From: Bacteroidaceae bacterium
GTDB lineage: Bacteria; Bacteroidota; Bacteroidia; Bacteroidales; Bacteroidaceae
Length of the DNA stretch: 8,343 bases
Assembly (NCBI GenBank): GCA_017557475.1
Contig: JAFYYO010000146.1
Coordinates: forward strand, 1-8,343
Reading direction: 5' to 3'
This document shows positions 1 to 8,343 of this stretch, one piece after another. A model generated the notes under the pieces. It was given only the letters and a program-made list of their open reading frames with translations, was not told the DNA's origin and made no database searches. Both the position numbers and the translations under genes were made by a program. Every line of letters begins with the position of its first letter. The first letter of the stretch is position 1.

Positions 1-23
1 AAATAATGTATAACAGCTCTCGG

Positions 24-58
24 ACTGACATTTTTCTCGGCTTTTGATGTCAGTTTTT
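24..58 (+). terminator. Probable intrinsic terminator of an off-window upstream gene
   Basis: ACTGACAT at 24-31 is the exact reverse complement of ATGTCAGT at 47-54. This gives an 8-bp stem with a 15-nt loop, followed directly by a run of five T (54-58). That is the layout of a rho-independent terminator reading rightwards. The stem is only moderately GC-rich and the loop is long, so it is weaker than the hairpin after dnaK. It would end a plus-strand gene lying left of the window and insulate dnaK from it. It could also be a leader hairpin, but its distance upstream of the likely dnaK start site makes a terminator the better reading. Confidence 0.6.
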
Positions 59-85
59 GTCATATTCTTGGCAGTATGGCACGTT

Positions 86-102
86 TTGGCATAGCATTTG
101 TA
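86..102 (+). promoter_or_regulatory. Candidate sigma-54-type (-24/-12) promoter of dnaK
   Basis: The stretch TGGCATAGCATTTGTA at 87-102 resembles the -24/-12 consensus TGGCAC-N5-TTGCA. The GG and TTG blocks are at the correct distance, but T replaces C in the -12 element. Two further TGGCA blocks lie just upstream, at 69-73 and 77-81. The one at 77 begins TGGCACG, but its downstream GGC is one base too close for a good -12 element. Transcription would start near 112-114, leaving a leader of about 50 nt before the ATG at 162. I found no CIRCE inverted repeat and no clean Bacteroidota vegetative -7 motif (TAnnTTTG) here. The assignment rests only on motif likeness. Confidence 0.38.
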
Positions 103-161
103 TTGATATAAGCAGACAAATGTGTCATAAAACAAGAGTATAAACTAAACAAAATACGATT

Positions 162-2057
<1,896 letters not shown>

Positions 2058-2084
2058 TAAACAACCTAAAAGACTAGTAAAAGG

Positions 2085-2118
2085 ACTCCGCGCAAGCACT
2101 GCTTACGCGGAGTTTTTT
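2085..2118 (+). terminator. Strong intrinsic terminator after dnaK
   Basis: ACTCCGCG at 2085-2092 pairs perfectly with CGCGGAGT at 2106-2113. A C-A mismatch (2093/2105) follows, then a second 4-bp stem, AAGC (2094-2097) with GCTT (2101-2104), closing a three-base loop. Six T (2113-2118) come directly after the stem. This is a textbook rho-independent terminator 28 bp after the dnaK stop. On the minus strand the same hairpin is followed by CC and then four T, so it may also stop transcripts of the convergent transporter gene, less efficiently. Confidence 0.92.
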
Positions 2119-2149
2119 ATTGTGTCATGCTTAACAAAGCGGAAGATTC

Positions 2150-3469
2150 CTAAGGAGTACTGAGGCTGAACCTGACGTGAGTGGCGCAATGAAGCATGAA
2201 GATGAGAGCTGCTTCGATGAGGTAGGCGATGAGATAGCTGTACCAAAGCATCTGCGGAGCTGTCTTTGCCACAATCCAAAGCACGGGAATGACGGTGAGA
2301 GAGAGGGCGAAGGAGATGAAGAGTGCCATTCGATGATGGTGGTAGAGCTTGTAAACAATCATCAGGACATAGATGTAGCAGAACGGCATAAAGCTGAGCG
2401 CGAAGATGCGAAGAGCACGATTGCCTTCATCGACAAACGCGGCATCTGTCGCTCCAAACAGTTTGACGATTCCCGTCGGCCAAAGCCAAACGAAGACACA
2501 GGTCACTATCATCGCTGCCGTAATGAAGCGGAAGGCCTTTCTTATTACCATCTGAACGCCTTCGATGTCGCCCTTTCCGACTTGTATGGCACCAAGCGAC
2601 TGCAAGGTTTGGCAGGTGCCAGAGAGGAAGAGGTTGTAGACCTGAAGCAAGTTCATGCAGACAGCAAAGGCAAAGATGCCGGTTCGTCCTAAGGTGTTGA
2701 GCACGATGGTGTTTGCAGAAAGCAGCAATAAGGTCAGACTTATGGAAGCAATGGCTAAAGGCGCGCCTTGCTTAATGATAAGACCCACCCCCGACCCCTC
2801 CCTTAAAAGGAGGGGAGAAAAGGTTAGCCTTCTGCTCTTCAGCCAATGGCTCAGCAATATTGCGATGCCAATCAAATGACCTACAACGGTTGCGGCAGAC
2901 GAGCCTGCGATGCCCCAGCCAAGCCATTTAATGAAGACGATATCGAGGAAGAGGTTCGCGGCATTGTCCACGATGACTGCCAACGAGACTAGTTTCGGTT
3001 TGCCGTCCACGCCGACCATCGTCGAGAGACCCCACATCAGGATGAATGCAGGATTGCCAAGCAACAGGATCTGCATGTAGTCGCGAGCCAAAGGTAGTAT
3101 CTGATCGTTGCTGCAAAGCAGTCGAGCCGTCTGGTTTGGGAAGACGACACCTCCCACGATTGCCAGTAAGATGCCCAGCCCAACACTAAACGTCAAGGCT
3201 CTTGTAAAGAAGCGTCTGGCCTCCTGAACGTCGTTCCTGCCCAACGCATAAGCCACCAGCATACCGGCTCCCGCGTTGATGAGGAGATGCAGGGTAAAGA
3301 TGAACTGATTGATGGGCTTTGAGAGGTTGATGGCACTCACGCCGTCCTCGCTGATGAGGTTGCCCACGATGATGCCGTCAACCACATTCCCCAAGCATCC
3401 CGACAAGGCAACAAGGATGTATGCCCACAAGTAATTGTAGAATTGTTTGTTCAGTTCCGTGTTGTTCAT
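2150..3469 (-). CDS. MATE-family efflux transporter
   Basis: This inner-membrane exporter belongs to the multidrug and toxic compound extrusion family, which uses Na+ or H+ gradients to expel organic molecules. The 439-residue protein is of usual length and is almost entirely hydrophobic. It can be read as two six-helix halves separated by a polar linker near residues 208-233. The N-terminal region with VVDGIIVGNLISEDGVSAIN (29-48) and the GMLVAYALGRND stretch (69-80) are typical MATE signatures, as is the second-half counterpart SLGAIQVGKGD (291-301). The start ATG at 3469-3467 gives the normal MATE N-terminus and has no strong ribosome-binding site; the stop is TAG at 2152-2150. It lies on the same strand as the peptide synthetase, 182 bp downstream, with no clear terminator between them. 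Co-transcription and export of the synthetase product are therefore plausible but unproven. The linker (218-229) is encoded by a palindromic repeat. Substrate cannot be told from sequence. Confidence 0.94.
   Translation of the reverse strand: MNNTELNKQFYNYLWAYILVALSGCLGNVVDGIIVGNLISEDGVSAINLSKPINQFIFTLHLLINAGAGMLVAYALGRNDVQEARRFFTRALTFSVGLGILLAIVGGVVFPNQTARLLCSNDQILPLARDYMQILLLGNPAFILMWGLSTMVGVDGKPKLVSLAVIVDNAANLFLDIVFIKWLGWGIAGSSAATVVGHLIGIAILLSHWLKSRRLTFSPLLLREGSGVGLIIKQGAPLAIASISLTLLLLSANTIVLNTLGRTGIFAFAVCMNLLQVYNLFLSGTCQTLQSLGAIQVGKGDIEGVQMVIRKAFRFITAAMIVTCVFVWLWPTGIVKLFGATDAAFVDEGNRALRIFALSFMPFCYIYVLMIVYKLYHHHRMALFISFALSLTVIPVLWIVAKTAPQMLWYSYLIAYLIEAALIFMLHCATHVRFSLSTP
2783..2818 (-). 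repeat. C-rich palindromic repeat element read in frame inside the MATE gene
   Basis: CCCCTCC at 2795-2801 is the reverse complement of GGAGGGG at 2809-2815, making a 7-bp, nearly all G/C stem around a 7-nt TTAA-containing loop. It is flanked by the run ACCCCCGA. The base composition is strikingly unlike the surrounding coding sequence. On the minus strand it is translated as SPLLLREGSGVG (MATE residues 218-229), between the two membrane halves. I recognise this peptide and DNA pattern as a short dispersed repeat common in Bacteroidota genomes, usually between genes. That recognition is from memory and was not checked by search. The repeat keeps the frame open and sits where the family tolerates length change. 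Confidence 0.75.
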
Positions 3470-3512
3470 CTTACCAAGTTTTTGCCCTTTTGCTGGTGTA
3501 CCTTTTCACATG

Positions 3513-3628
3513 ACATGCCTAATTCGCAAATTAGACGTGCCTAGTTTGCAATCATAACGTGCCTAGTTTGCAATCATAACGTGTCTAGTTTGCAATCATA
3601 ACGTGTCTAGTTGGCGATCATAACGTGG
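3513..3628. repeat. Five-copy 22-bp tandem repeat array in the NRPS-MATE gap
   Basis: Units begin at 3513, 3535, 3557, 3579 and 3601, and a 6-bp partial sixth begins at 3623. Copies two and three are identical. Copy four differs by one base (C to T in the CCTAG block). Copy five differs from copy four by two bases. Copy one is diverged, with 14 of 22 positions shared. The shared core is CTAGTTTGCAATCATA preceded by ACGTG. Each unit contains the small palindromes CTAG and TTGCAA. The diverged first copy contains a perfect hairpin, CTAATT (3519-3524) with AATTAG (3529-3534). The array fills most of the 182-bp gap and lies just after the synthetase stop and upstream of the transporter start. It could bind a regulator or shape the mRNA end, or it may be inert. 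No spacers are present, so it is not a CRISPR. Confidence 0.95.
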
Positions 3629-3651
3629 AATGTTTTCCGAGCTGGCATTTT

Positions 3652-6600
3652 TCACTCGAAGAAGCCGAAGCCTCCGATGGCCGTCAGCATGCGTTCTACA
3701 TAGTCCCACGACGTGGGTGACCAGGCAAAACCGAGTCGGTAGAGAACCTGCGTAGTGTAGTCGTTGTCGCGCTCCACATCGGTGGTCTTCTGTCCGTGAG
3801 CCATGTCCTGATAAGCCAAGAGCGACGACATCTGCCCTGCCTTCTGCGGATCGGACTTCGCCTGCTCCATCGTCTCTGCAAACTCTTCCTGCTCAACGAA
3901 TCGGATACCTTCACCGACGGTACTCAAGCCGGTCAGTACGTCGCCGAGGAACTGGAAGTGAATGTTGTAAGGATGGAAGACGACGCACTCCTTCGGGCTT
4001 GTGGCGAGGAGGATGATGGCGTGTGCCACCTCGTTGATGGGCGAGAACTCGACGCGTTTGTTACGCATCGAGTACGGACAGCAACCCAGCATATTATAGA
4101 CCTTTATGCGACCCATGAACGAGTTCGTGGAGAAGTTCGCCTGGAATTCTCCGTCGGTGCTTCGGGCTGCGAGGTTGCCTACGCGCATAATCTTTGCACT
4201 CAAGCCTTGCTTGGCAACTGCATCGAGAATGAGTCGCTCAGCCATGAACTTCGAGTAGATGTACTTGTTGCCGAGGTACTGACCCATGAAGAATCGCTGC
4301 TCGGTAAAGACTTCGTCTTTCGGCGTGCCTGCCCAAAGTCCGCGCGTACTTGCTGTGGAGATGTGTACGAGGCGTGCTCCTGTCTGCAAGCAGAAGTCCA
4401 CGCATCGCTGAGCACCACCGATATTGACGTCCTCTATTTCTGTTCCTTCGCTGAAGTGCTTAACGATGGCAGCACAGTTGAAGACGGTATCAACCTGAAG
4501 GCTTGTGTCGAAGTCCTGCGTCACATCGCCGAGAATGACATGCAGACGCTTGCCGAAGAGGTCCTTGAAGGCATTGTCGAAATAGTAGAAGAGTAAAGTG
4601 CGAAGTCGGCTCTCTGCCTTCTCCTGACTCTTCGCTCGAACCAAACAGTAGATGTTCTTTGCGTCAGAATCGATGAGGTCGCGCAGGATGTGGATGCCGA
4701 GATAGCCTGTCGAACCTGTCAGCAAGACGTTGCCAAGCGGCTGACGCTCGCTACTGCGGAAAGCATCGAGTGTGTTGCCTTGCAGCAGAGCATCGATGGA
4801 GGTGTAGTCGAAATCAGCTTCTCCAGATGTTTCGGCTTCTTCGGTTTCGCCAGTAATCAGCCGTGCCAGTTGTCGAGGCGTCGGGTTGGCAAAGACATCG
4901 CCGTAAGCCACATGCAGACCAGCCTTGTCTGCCTCAATAATGACGCGAGTCACGACGAGGCTTGTGCCGCCCAGTTCGAAGAAATTATCTGTGGCTCCCA
5001 CCTTGTCCATCTGCAAGATGTCGCCAAAGATGTTGCAGAACGTCTGCTCGGTCTCATTGGCTGGAGCGACGTAGGCAGAGGTGACGGCCAGTTGCGGCTC
5101 AGGCAAAGCCTTCACGTCCGTCTTGCCGTTGGGCGTCATGGGCATCTCCTTCAGTTGCAAATAAGCTGTCGGCACCATGTATTGTGTCAGGCTCTTCGAG
5201 ATTTCTGCCTTCAAGGCATCGGGCGCAATCTCGCGCTCGGCGGTGTAGTAGGCGCAGAGGTGTTCCTTGTCGTTCAGCTTTCGGATGAGGATGACAACCT
5301 TCTTCATACCCTCCACTTTCAGCATGACATTCTCAATTTCACCCAACTCGATACGCAAGCCACGCAGTTTGATTTGGTGGTCCGTGCGGCCAAGTATGAC
5401 GACATTGCCGTTTGGCAGCCATTTCGCATAGTCACCCGACCTATAGATGCGCTCGCCATGATAGTCGATAAAGCGTTCGCGAGTCATCTTGTCGAGGTTG
5501 TTGTAGCCTCGAGCCACACCGCGACCTCCGATATACAACTCGCCTACAACACCAACAGGCAACTCGTTGCCGTCGCCATCCACGATGAACTCCTTGACGT
5601 TCAACTGCGGCTTGCCGACCGTAACAAGCTTTACATTCGTCAGCTCAGCATTGTTCGAGGCGACGGTTATCTCAGTCGGACCATAACAGTTGAAGATGCG
5701 CGCCTTCGTTGCCTTGCGCATCATGCCGAGCAACTGGTCTGAGAACTTCTCGCCACCAGCACGGCAAATGTTGACTTTCGCAATGGCATTGCAGAAATCA
5801 TCACTCGTGAGCCAAGTCTGCCAACGCGATGGTGTGCCGCTTACCATATTGATTTGTTGCTCGTTGATGAGGTTCGCGAGGTCGAGCGGGTTGTTTGCCT
5901 GCTCTTCTGTCGCAAGGATAAGCGTCTTGCCGTTGAAGTAGCACATACCGATGTCTTGCAGAGCCGCATCGAACGATATCGTGGTAACGCTCAGGATGCG
6001 CTTGGCATCGGTCAGCACAGCATTAGCAAATACATTCGCTGGATGCCCGTAAAGGTAGTTGCAAATACCTTCGTGACGCAGCATCACACCCTTAGGTCTT
6101 CCCGTCGAACCACTGGTATAAATGAGATAGGCAAGGTCGTCTGGAGTAATTGAACATTGAACATTGAACATTGAACATTCTTCCTTCATCAACTCTTCCA
6201 CGTCGATGGCCTTGTCGGCAGGAACGCTATCGAGACGGTCGGCAGTTGTGATGATGTAGCGAGCCTCGCTGTCCTCGAGGATAAGCTTCACACGGTCGGC
6301 AGGATATTCTGGGTCGCAAGGAATATAAGCCGCACCGGCCTTCAGCACACCAAAGAGTGAGAGAATCAATCGGCTTGTGCGAGGCAGCAGCAAAGCCACT
6401 CTGTCTCGTTCCTGAACGCCTCGCTGACGAAGTCCGTTCGCAATGCGATTCGTCACTTCATCCATTTCCTTATAGGTAAACTTGGCATCAATGGCAACCA
6501 ACGCCTCGTGCTCAGGCTGCGTCTGTGCAAAGTGACTGATGCAGTCGTGGAACAACTTGAAGGGAGCTTCGCCGACGGCTGTCTGACGAAGACCTTTGAG

Positions 6601-8343
6601 TTCTTCTTCCTGATTCTGGCTTACGATGGAAAGCTTCCTTACCTGTGCTTCTGGCTGCTGCATCATGTGCTCTGTGACAGCCACAATGCTTTCTGCCAAC
6701 GCCTTACCCAGTCGGTCGGAATATAGCGAGTCGTCGTACTGCACGACCACACCTCTTGACTCAATCTTGATGTTTATCTTGAACTTAGGTACATTGAGTT
6801 CCAACAACTCCTGCCCAATCGTCTTGCCATAAGCTTTATATTCCGACAGGACGCCTACCTGGTAAGCGTAAGCAATGGCAGGACGGAAGCCGAAGTCGGA
6901 AGCAATGCGGGCAAAGGGATAATCCTCGTGACGAAGCGTCTGGTCGAACGTCTCGCTCGTCTTCTGCAGGAAGTCACGGACACTGACATCATCAACGTTC
7001 AAACCGAGCGCAAGCGTATTGACAAACATGCCCACAGTGTCAGCAATCTTCAGGTTGCTGCGACCGCTGCTGACCGTACAAAGATAGACTTCGCGATTAT
7101 TTGTGTAGCGAGAGACGACGTAAGCCGTTGCTGCAAGGAACAGATGAGCTGGCGTGATGTCATGCTCGCGGCAGAAAGACGTTGCCTTAGCAAAGTCGGG
7201 CATACACACAGCCTCGCCAATGAAGCCCTGTTCGTCCTCTGTGTGACTCAGGTCGGCAGGTATCTCGCTGGCGCCTTCACAAGTCTGCAACTTCTCTGCA
7301 AAGAACTGCTGAGCCTTGCGGAACTCCTCAGTATCTTCCGCAGCCTGCTGGTCTGTCACGAAATCAAGGTAAGAGTAGCCCTCCTTCTCTATCGTTTGAC
7401 CTTCAAGCTTTGAGCATATCTGACGAATGAAGAGGTCGGCAGAACCTCCGTCGAAGACAAGGTGATGGATGTCCATCAGCAAGTGGACGCTGCTCTCTGT
7501 CTTGACAATCTCGAAGCGATAGAGCGGAGCTTTCTGCAAGTTGAAGGGCTGCACGAACTCGTTCTTGTATGCCGCCAAAGCCTCATCAGTCATCTCAGTG
7601 ACAGGAACCTCAACGGGCATACTATCCTCCAAGGTCTGGATGATTGTGTTGCCTTCTGTTGCGAAGTGCACGCTCAGTTCTGGATGACTTTCCACAACAA
7701 CCTTGACTGCTTCTGCCAGTTGCTTGGCATCTGTTCCAGAAGGCAAAGTCAGGAGATAAGGAATGTTATAGACGGTCGAAGTTGGATTCTTCAAGCAATC
7801 GAAATAGACGCCTGTCTGAGCATAGGACAAGGGAGCCTTGTCGATAGAATGGGTTGACTGAATTGATTGGGCTGCATGTGGCTGCATCAAGTTCCTCAGG
7901 ATTTCATTCTCTATGCTCTGCAGCGTTGCCGTCTTGACGAGCGACTTCGCATCAAGGGTAACACCATAACACTTGTTAATCTGCACCGCAAGTTTGATAG
8001 CGGAGATTGACGTGAGTCCTGCATAACCGAGGACAGTCGTGATGCCGAAGTCCTCGTTGTTCACGATGCCGGCAATCAGGTCGTGCAGTTCTTGTTCAAG
8101 CACATTCATCGGAGCATTCACCTCAGCAACTGTCTCTACCTTCTTCTCGGGCTTGGGCAATGCACGCTTGTTAACCTTTTGGTTTTGATTGAGAGGGATG
8201 GTATCTATCTGCATCGTGACAGCTGGCACCATATATGGCGGTTTCTCTTCGAGGATGAAGTTGTTGAGTGCTTCGATGTCTATCTTCTGGTCGCTGACGA
8301 TGTAAGCCGCAATGAACTTTCCGCCACCTGCGCCTTCCACATC
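3652..8343 (-). CDS. Nonribosomal peptide synthetase with terminal thioester reductase (5' part off window)
   Basis: This is the C-terminal 1563 residues of a modular peptide synthetase; its start lies beyond the right edge. Residues are counted from base 8340. 1-65: end of an adenylation domain with the A10 lysine (K55). 78-150: carrier domain, pantetheine site S111. 165-590: condensation domain with the HHLVFDG catalytic motif (292-298). 592-1085: complete adenylation domain with YTSGSTGRPKG (741-751), NCYGPTE (884-890), GELYIGGRGVARGY (933-946), YRSGD (966-970), LRGLRIELGEIE (992-1003) and PNGK (1070-1073). 1092-1163: second carrier, FELGGTSL with S1127. 1200-1562: thioester reductase of the NAD(P)-binding Rossmann type, with GSTGYLG (1209-1215) and the catalytic Y1360xxxK1364. 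The protein ends after the reductase, with no thioesterase, so the peptide should be released by reduction to an aldehyde or alcohol. All core motifs are intact. A heptamer repeat encodes residues 722-731. The visible order matches AusA-like dimodular synthetases. Confidence 0.95.
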   Translation of the reverse strand, partial: DVEGAGGGKFIAAYIVSDQKIDIEALNNFILEEKPPYMVPAVTMQIDTIPLNQNQKVNKRALPKPEKKVETVAEVNAPMNVLEQELHDLIAGIVNNEDFGITTVLGYAGLTSISAIKLAVQINKCYGVTLDAKSLVKTATLQSIENEILRNLMQPHAAQSIQSTHSIDKAPLSYAQTGVYFDCLKNPTSTVYNIPYLLTLPSGTDAKQLAEAVKVVVESHPELSVHFATEGNTIIQTLEDSMPVEVPVTEMTDEALAAYKNEFVQPFNLQKAPLYRFEIVKTESSVHLLMDIHHLVFDGGSADLFIRQICSKLEGQTIEKEGYSYLDFVTDQQAAEDTEEFRKAQQFFAEKLQTCEGASEIPADLSHTEDEQGFIGEAVCMPDFAKATSFCREHDITPAHLFLAATAYVVSRYTNNREVYLCTVSSGRSNLKIADTVGMFVNTLALGLNVDDVSVRDFLQKTSETFDQTLRHEDYPFARIASDFGFRPAIAYAYQVGVLSEYKAYGKTIGQELLELNVPKFKINIKIESRGVVVQYDDSLYSDRLGKALAESIVAVTEHMMQQPEAQVRKLSIVSQNQEEELKGLRQTAVGEAPFKLFHDCISHFAQTQPEHEALVAIDAKFTYKEMDEVTNRIANGLRQRGVQERDRVALLLPRTSRLILSLFGVLKAGAAYIPCDPEYPADRVKLILEDSEARYIITTADRLDSVPADKAIDVEELMKEECSMFNVQCSITPDDLAYLIYTSGSTGRPKGVMLRHEGICNYLYGHPANVFANAVLTDAKRILSVTTISFDAALQDIGMCYFNGKTLILATEEQANNPLDLANLINEQQINMVSGTPSRWQTWLTSDDFCNAIAKVNICRAGGEKFSDQLLGMMRKATKARIFNCYGPTEITVASNNAELTNVKLVTVGKPQLNVKEFIVDGDGNELPVGVVGELYIGGRGVARGYNNLDKMTRERFIDYHGERIYRSGDYAKWLPNGNVVILGRTDHQIKLRGLRIELGEIENVMLKVEGMKKVVILIRKLNDKEHLCAYYTAEREIAPDALKAEISKSLTQYMVPTAYLQLKEMPMTPNGKTDVKALPEPQLAVTSAYVAPANETEQTFCNIFGDILQMDKVGATDNFFELGGTSLVVTRVIIEADKAGLHVAYGDVFANPTPRQLARLITGETEEAETSGEADFDYTSIDALLQGNTLDAFRSSERQPLGNVLLTGSTGYLGIHILRDLIDSDAKNIYCLVRAKSQEKAESRLRTLLFYYFDNAFKDLFGKRLHVILGDVTQDFDTSLQVDTVFNCAAIVKHFSEGTEIEDVNIGGAQRCVDFCLQTGARLVHISTASTRGLWAGTPKDEVFTEQRFFMGQYLGNKYIYSKFMAERLILDAVAKQGLSAKIMRVGNLAARSTDGEFQANFSTNSFMGRIKVYNMLGCCPYSMRNKRVEFSPINEVAHAIILLATSPKECVVFHPYNIHFQFLGDVLTGLSTVGEGIRFVEQEEFAETMEQAKSDPQKAGQMSSLLAYQDMAHGQKTTDVERDNDYTTQVLYRLGFAWSPTSWDYVERMLTAIGGFGFFE
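6150..6179. repeat. Four-copy TTGAACA heptamer tract inside the second adenylation domain
   Basis: TTGAACA occurs four times head to tail (6150-6156, 6157-6163, 6164-6170, 6171-6177), all perfect, followed by TT. Read on the minus strand it encodes CSMFNVQ and then CSI, synthetase residues 722-731. This lies just before the conserved LAYLIYTSGSTG core, in a loop that varies among adenylation domains. Seven is not a multiple of three, so the tract runs through all frames and only a change of three units would keep the frame. I associate this heptamer and the peptide CSMFNVQ with repeats scattered through Bacteroidota genomes, again from memory. Confidence 0.95.

Noticed and set aside
2177..2692. 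171-residue plus-strand open frame opposite the MATE gene
   Set aside because: It is polar, low-complexity sequence antisense to hydrophobic membrane helices, with no recognisable domain; the MATE reading is far stronger.
3513..3628. CRISPR array
   Set aside because: The 22-bp units are contiguous with no unique spacers between them, and no cas genes are in view.
3470..3651. Bacteroidota-type promoter (TTTG ... TAnnTTTG) within the repeat units for the MATE gene
   Set aside because: The closest minus-strand match, TATGATTG, has one mismatch, and the only upstream TTG-like block is about 14 bases away rather than about 19-20. That is not enough to call a promoter.
3623..3651. Terminator right after the synthetase stop
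   Set aside because: Only a 4-bp GGAA/TTCC hairpin without a following T run on the minus strand is present, too weak to call.
3796..5742. Plus-strand open frames of 266 and 350 residues opposite the synthetase
   Set aside because: The opposite strand encodes continuous reductase, carrier and adenylation motifs. These frames show no family features and are mirror artefacts of codon bias.
8338..8340. GTG at 8340 as the start codon of the synthetase
   Set aside because: The frame is open through the right edge (GAT codon at 8343-8341), and the encoded residues are the middle of an adenylation domain's C-terminal part, so the true start lies outside the window.

Overview
The window most likely comes from a gut- or rumen-type Bacteroidota, probably Prevotella or a close relative. 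The grounds are indirect. dnaK stands alone without grpE or dnaJ, genes start without clear Shine-Dalgarno sequences, and base composition is moderate. There are also two short repeats of a kind I associate with Bacteroidota genomes: a C-rich palindrome read as SPLLLREGSGVG and a TTGAACA heptamer tract. Genus-level assignment is inference.

Layout. Bases 1-161 hold a probable terminator of an off-window gene and the dnaK leader, which carries a sigma-54-like motif. Bases 162-2057 (+) encode a complete DnaK (Hsp70) chaperone. A strong hairpin terminator lies in the short gap to a convergent gene. Bases 2150-3469 (-) encode a complete 439-residue MATE-family multidrug/metabolite exporter, with a palindromic repeat read in frame in the linker between its two halves. 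The 182-bp gap 3470-3651 contains five copies of a 22-bp tandem repeat. From 3652 to the right edge (-) runs the 3' part of a large nonribosomal peptide synthetase (NRPS). Reading along the protein, the order is end of an adenylation (A) domain, carrier (T), condensation (C), adenylation (A), carrier (T), terminal thioester reductase (R).

How it may work together. The visible NRPS order ...A-T-C-A-T-R matches dimodular synthetases that release a dipeptide as an aldehyde by NAD(P)H reduction. With a free amino end, such aldehydes can cyclise to imines and pyrazinones, as with the aureusimine synthetase AusA. The same-strand MATE gene downstream is a plausible exporter of the product, but nothing in the sequence proves the link. 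dnaK is an unrelated housekeeping neighbour. The most interesting content is this small-molecule locus and the three different repeat types lying in or between its genes. One is a four-copy heptamer tract inside an adenylation domain, where gain or loss of one unit would shift the frame.
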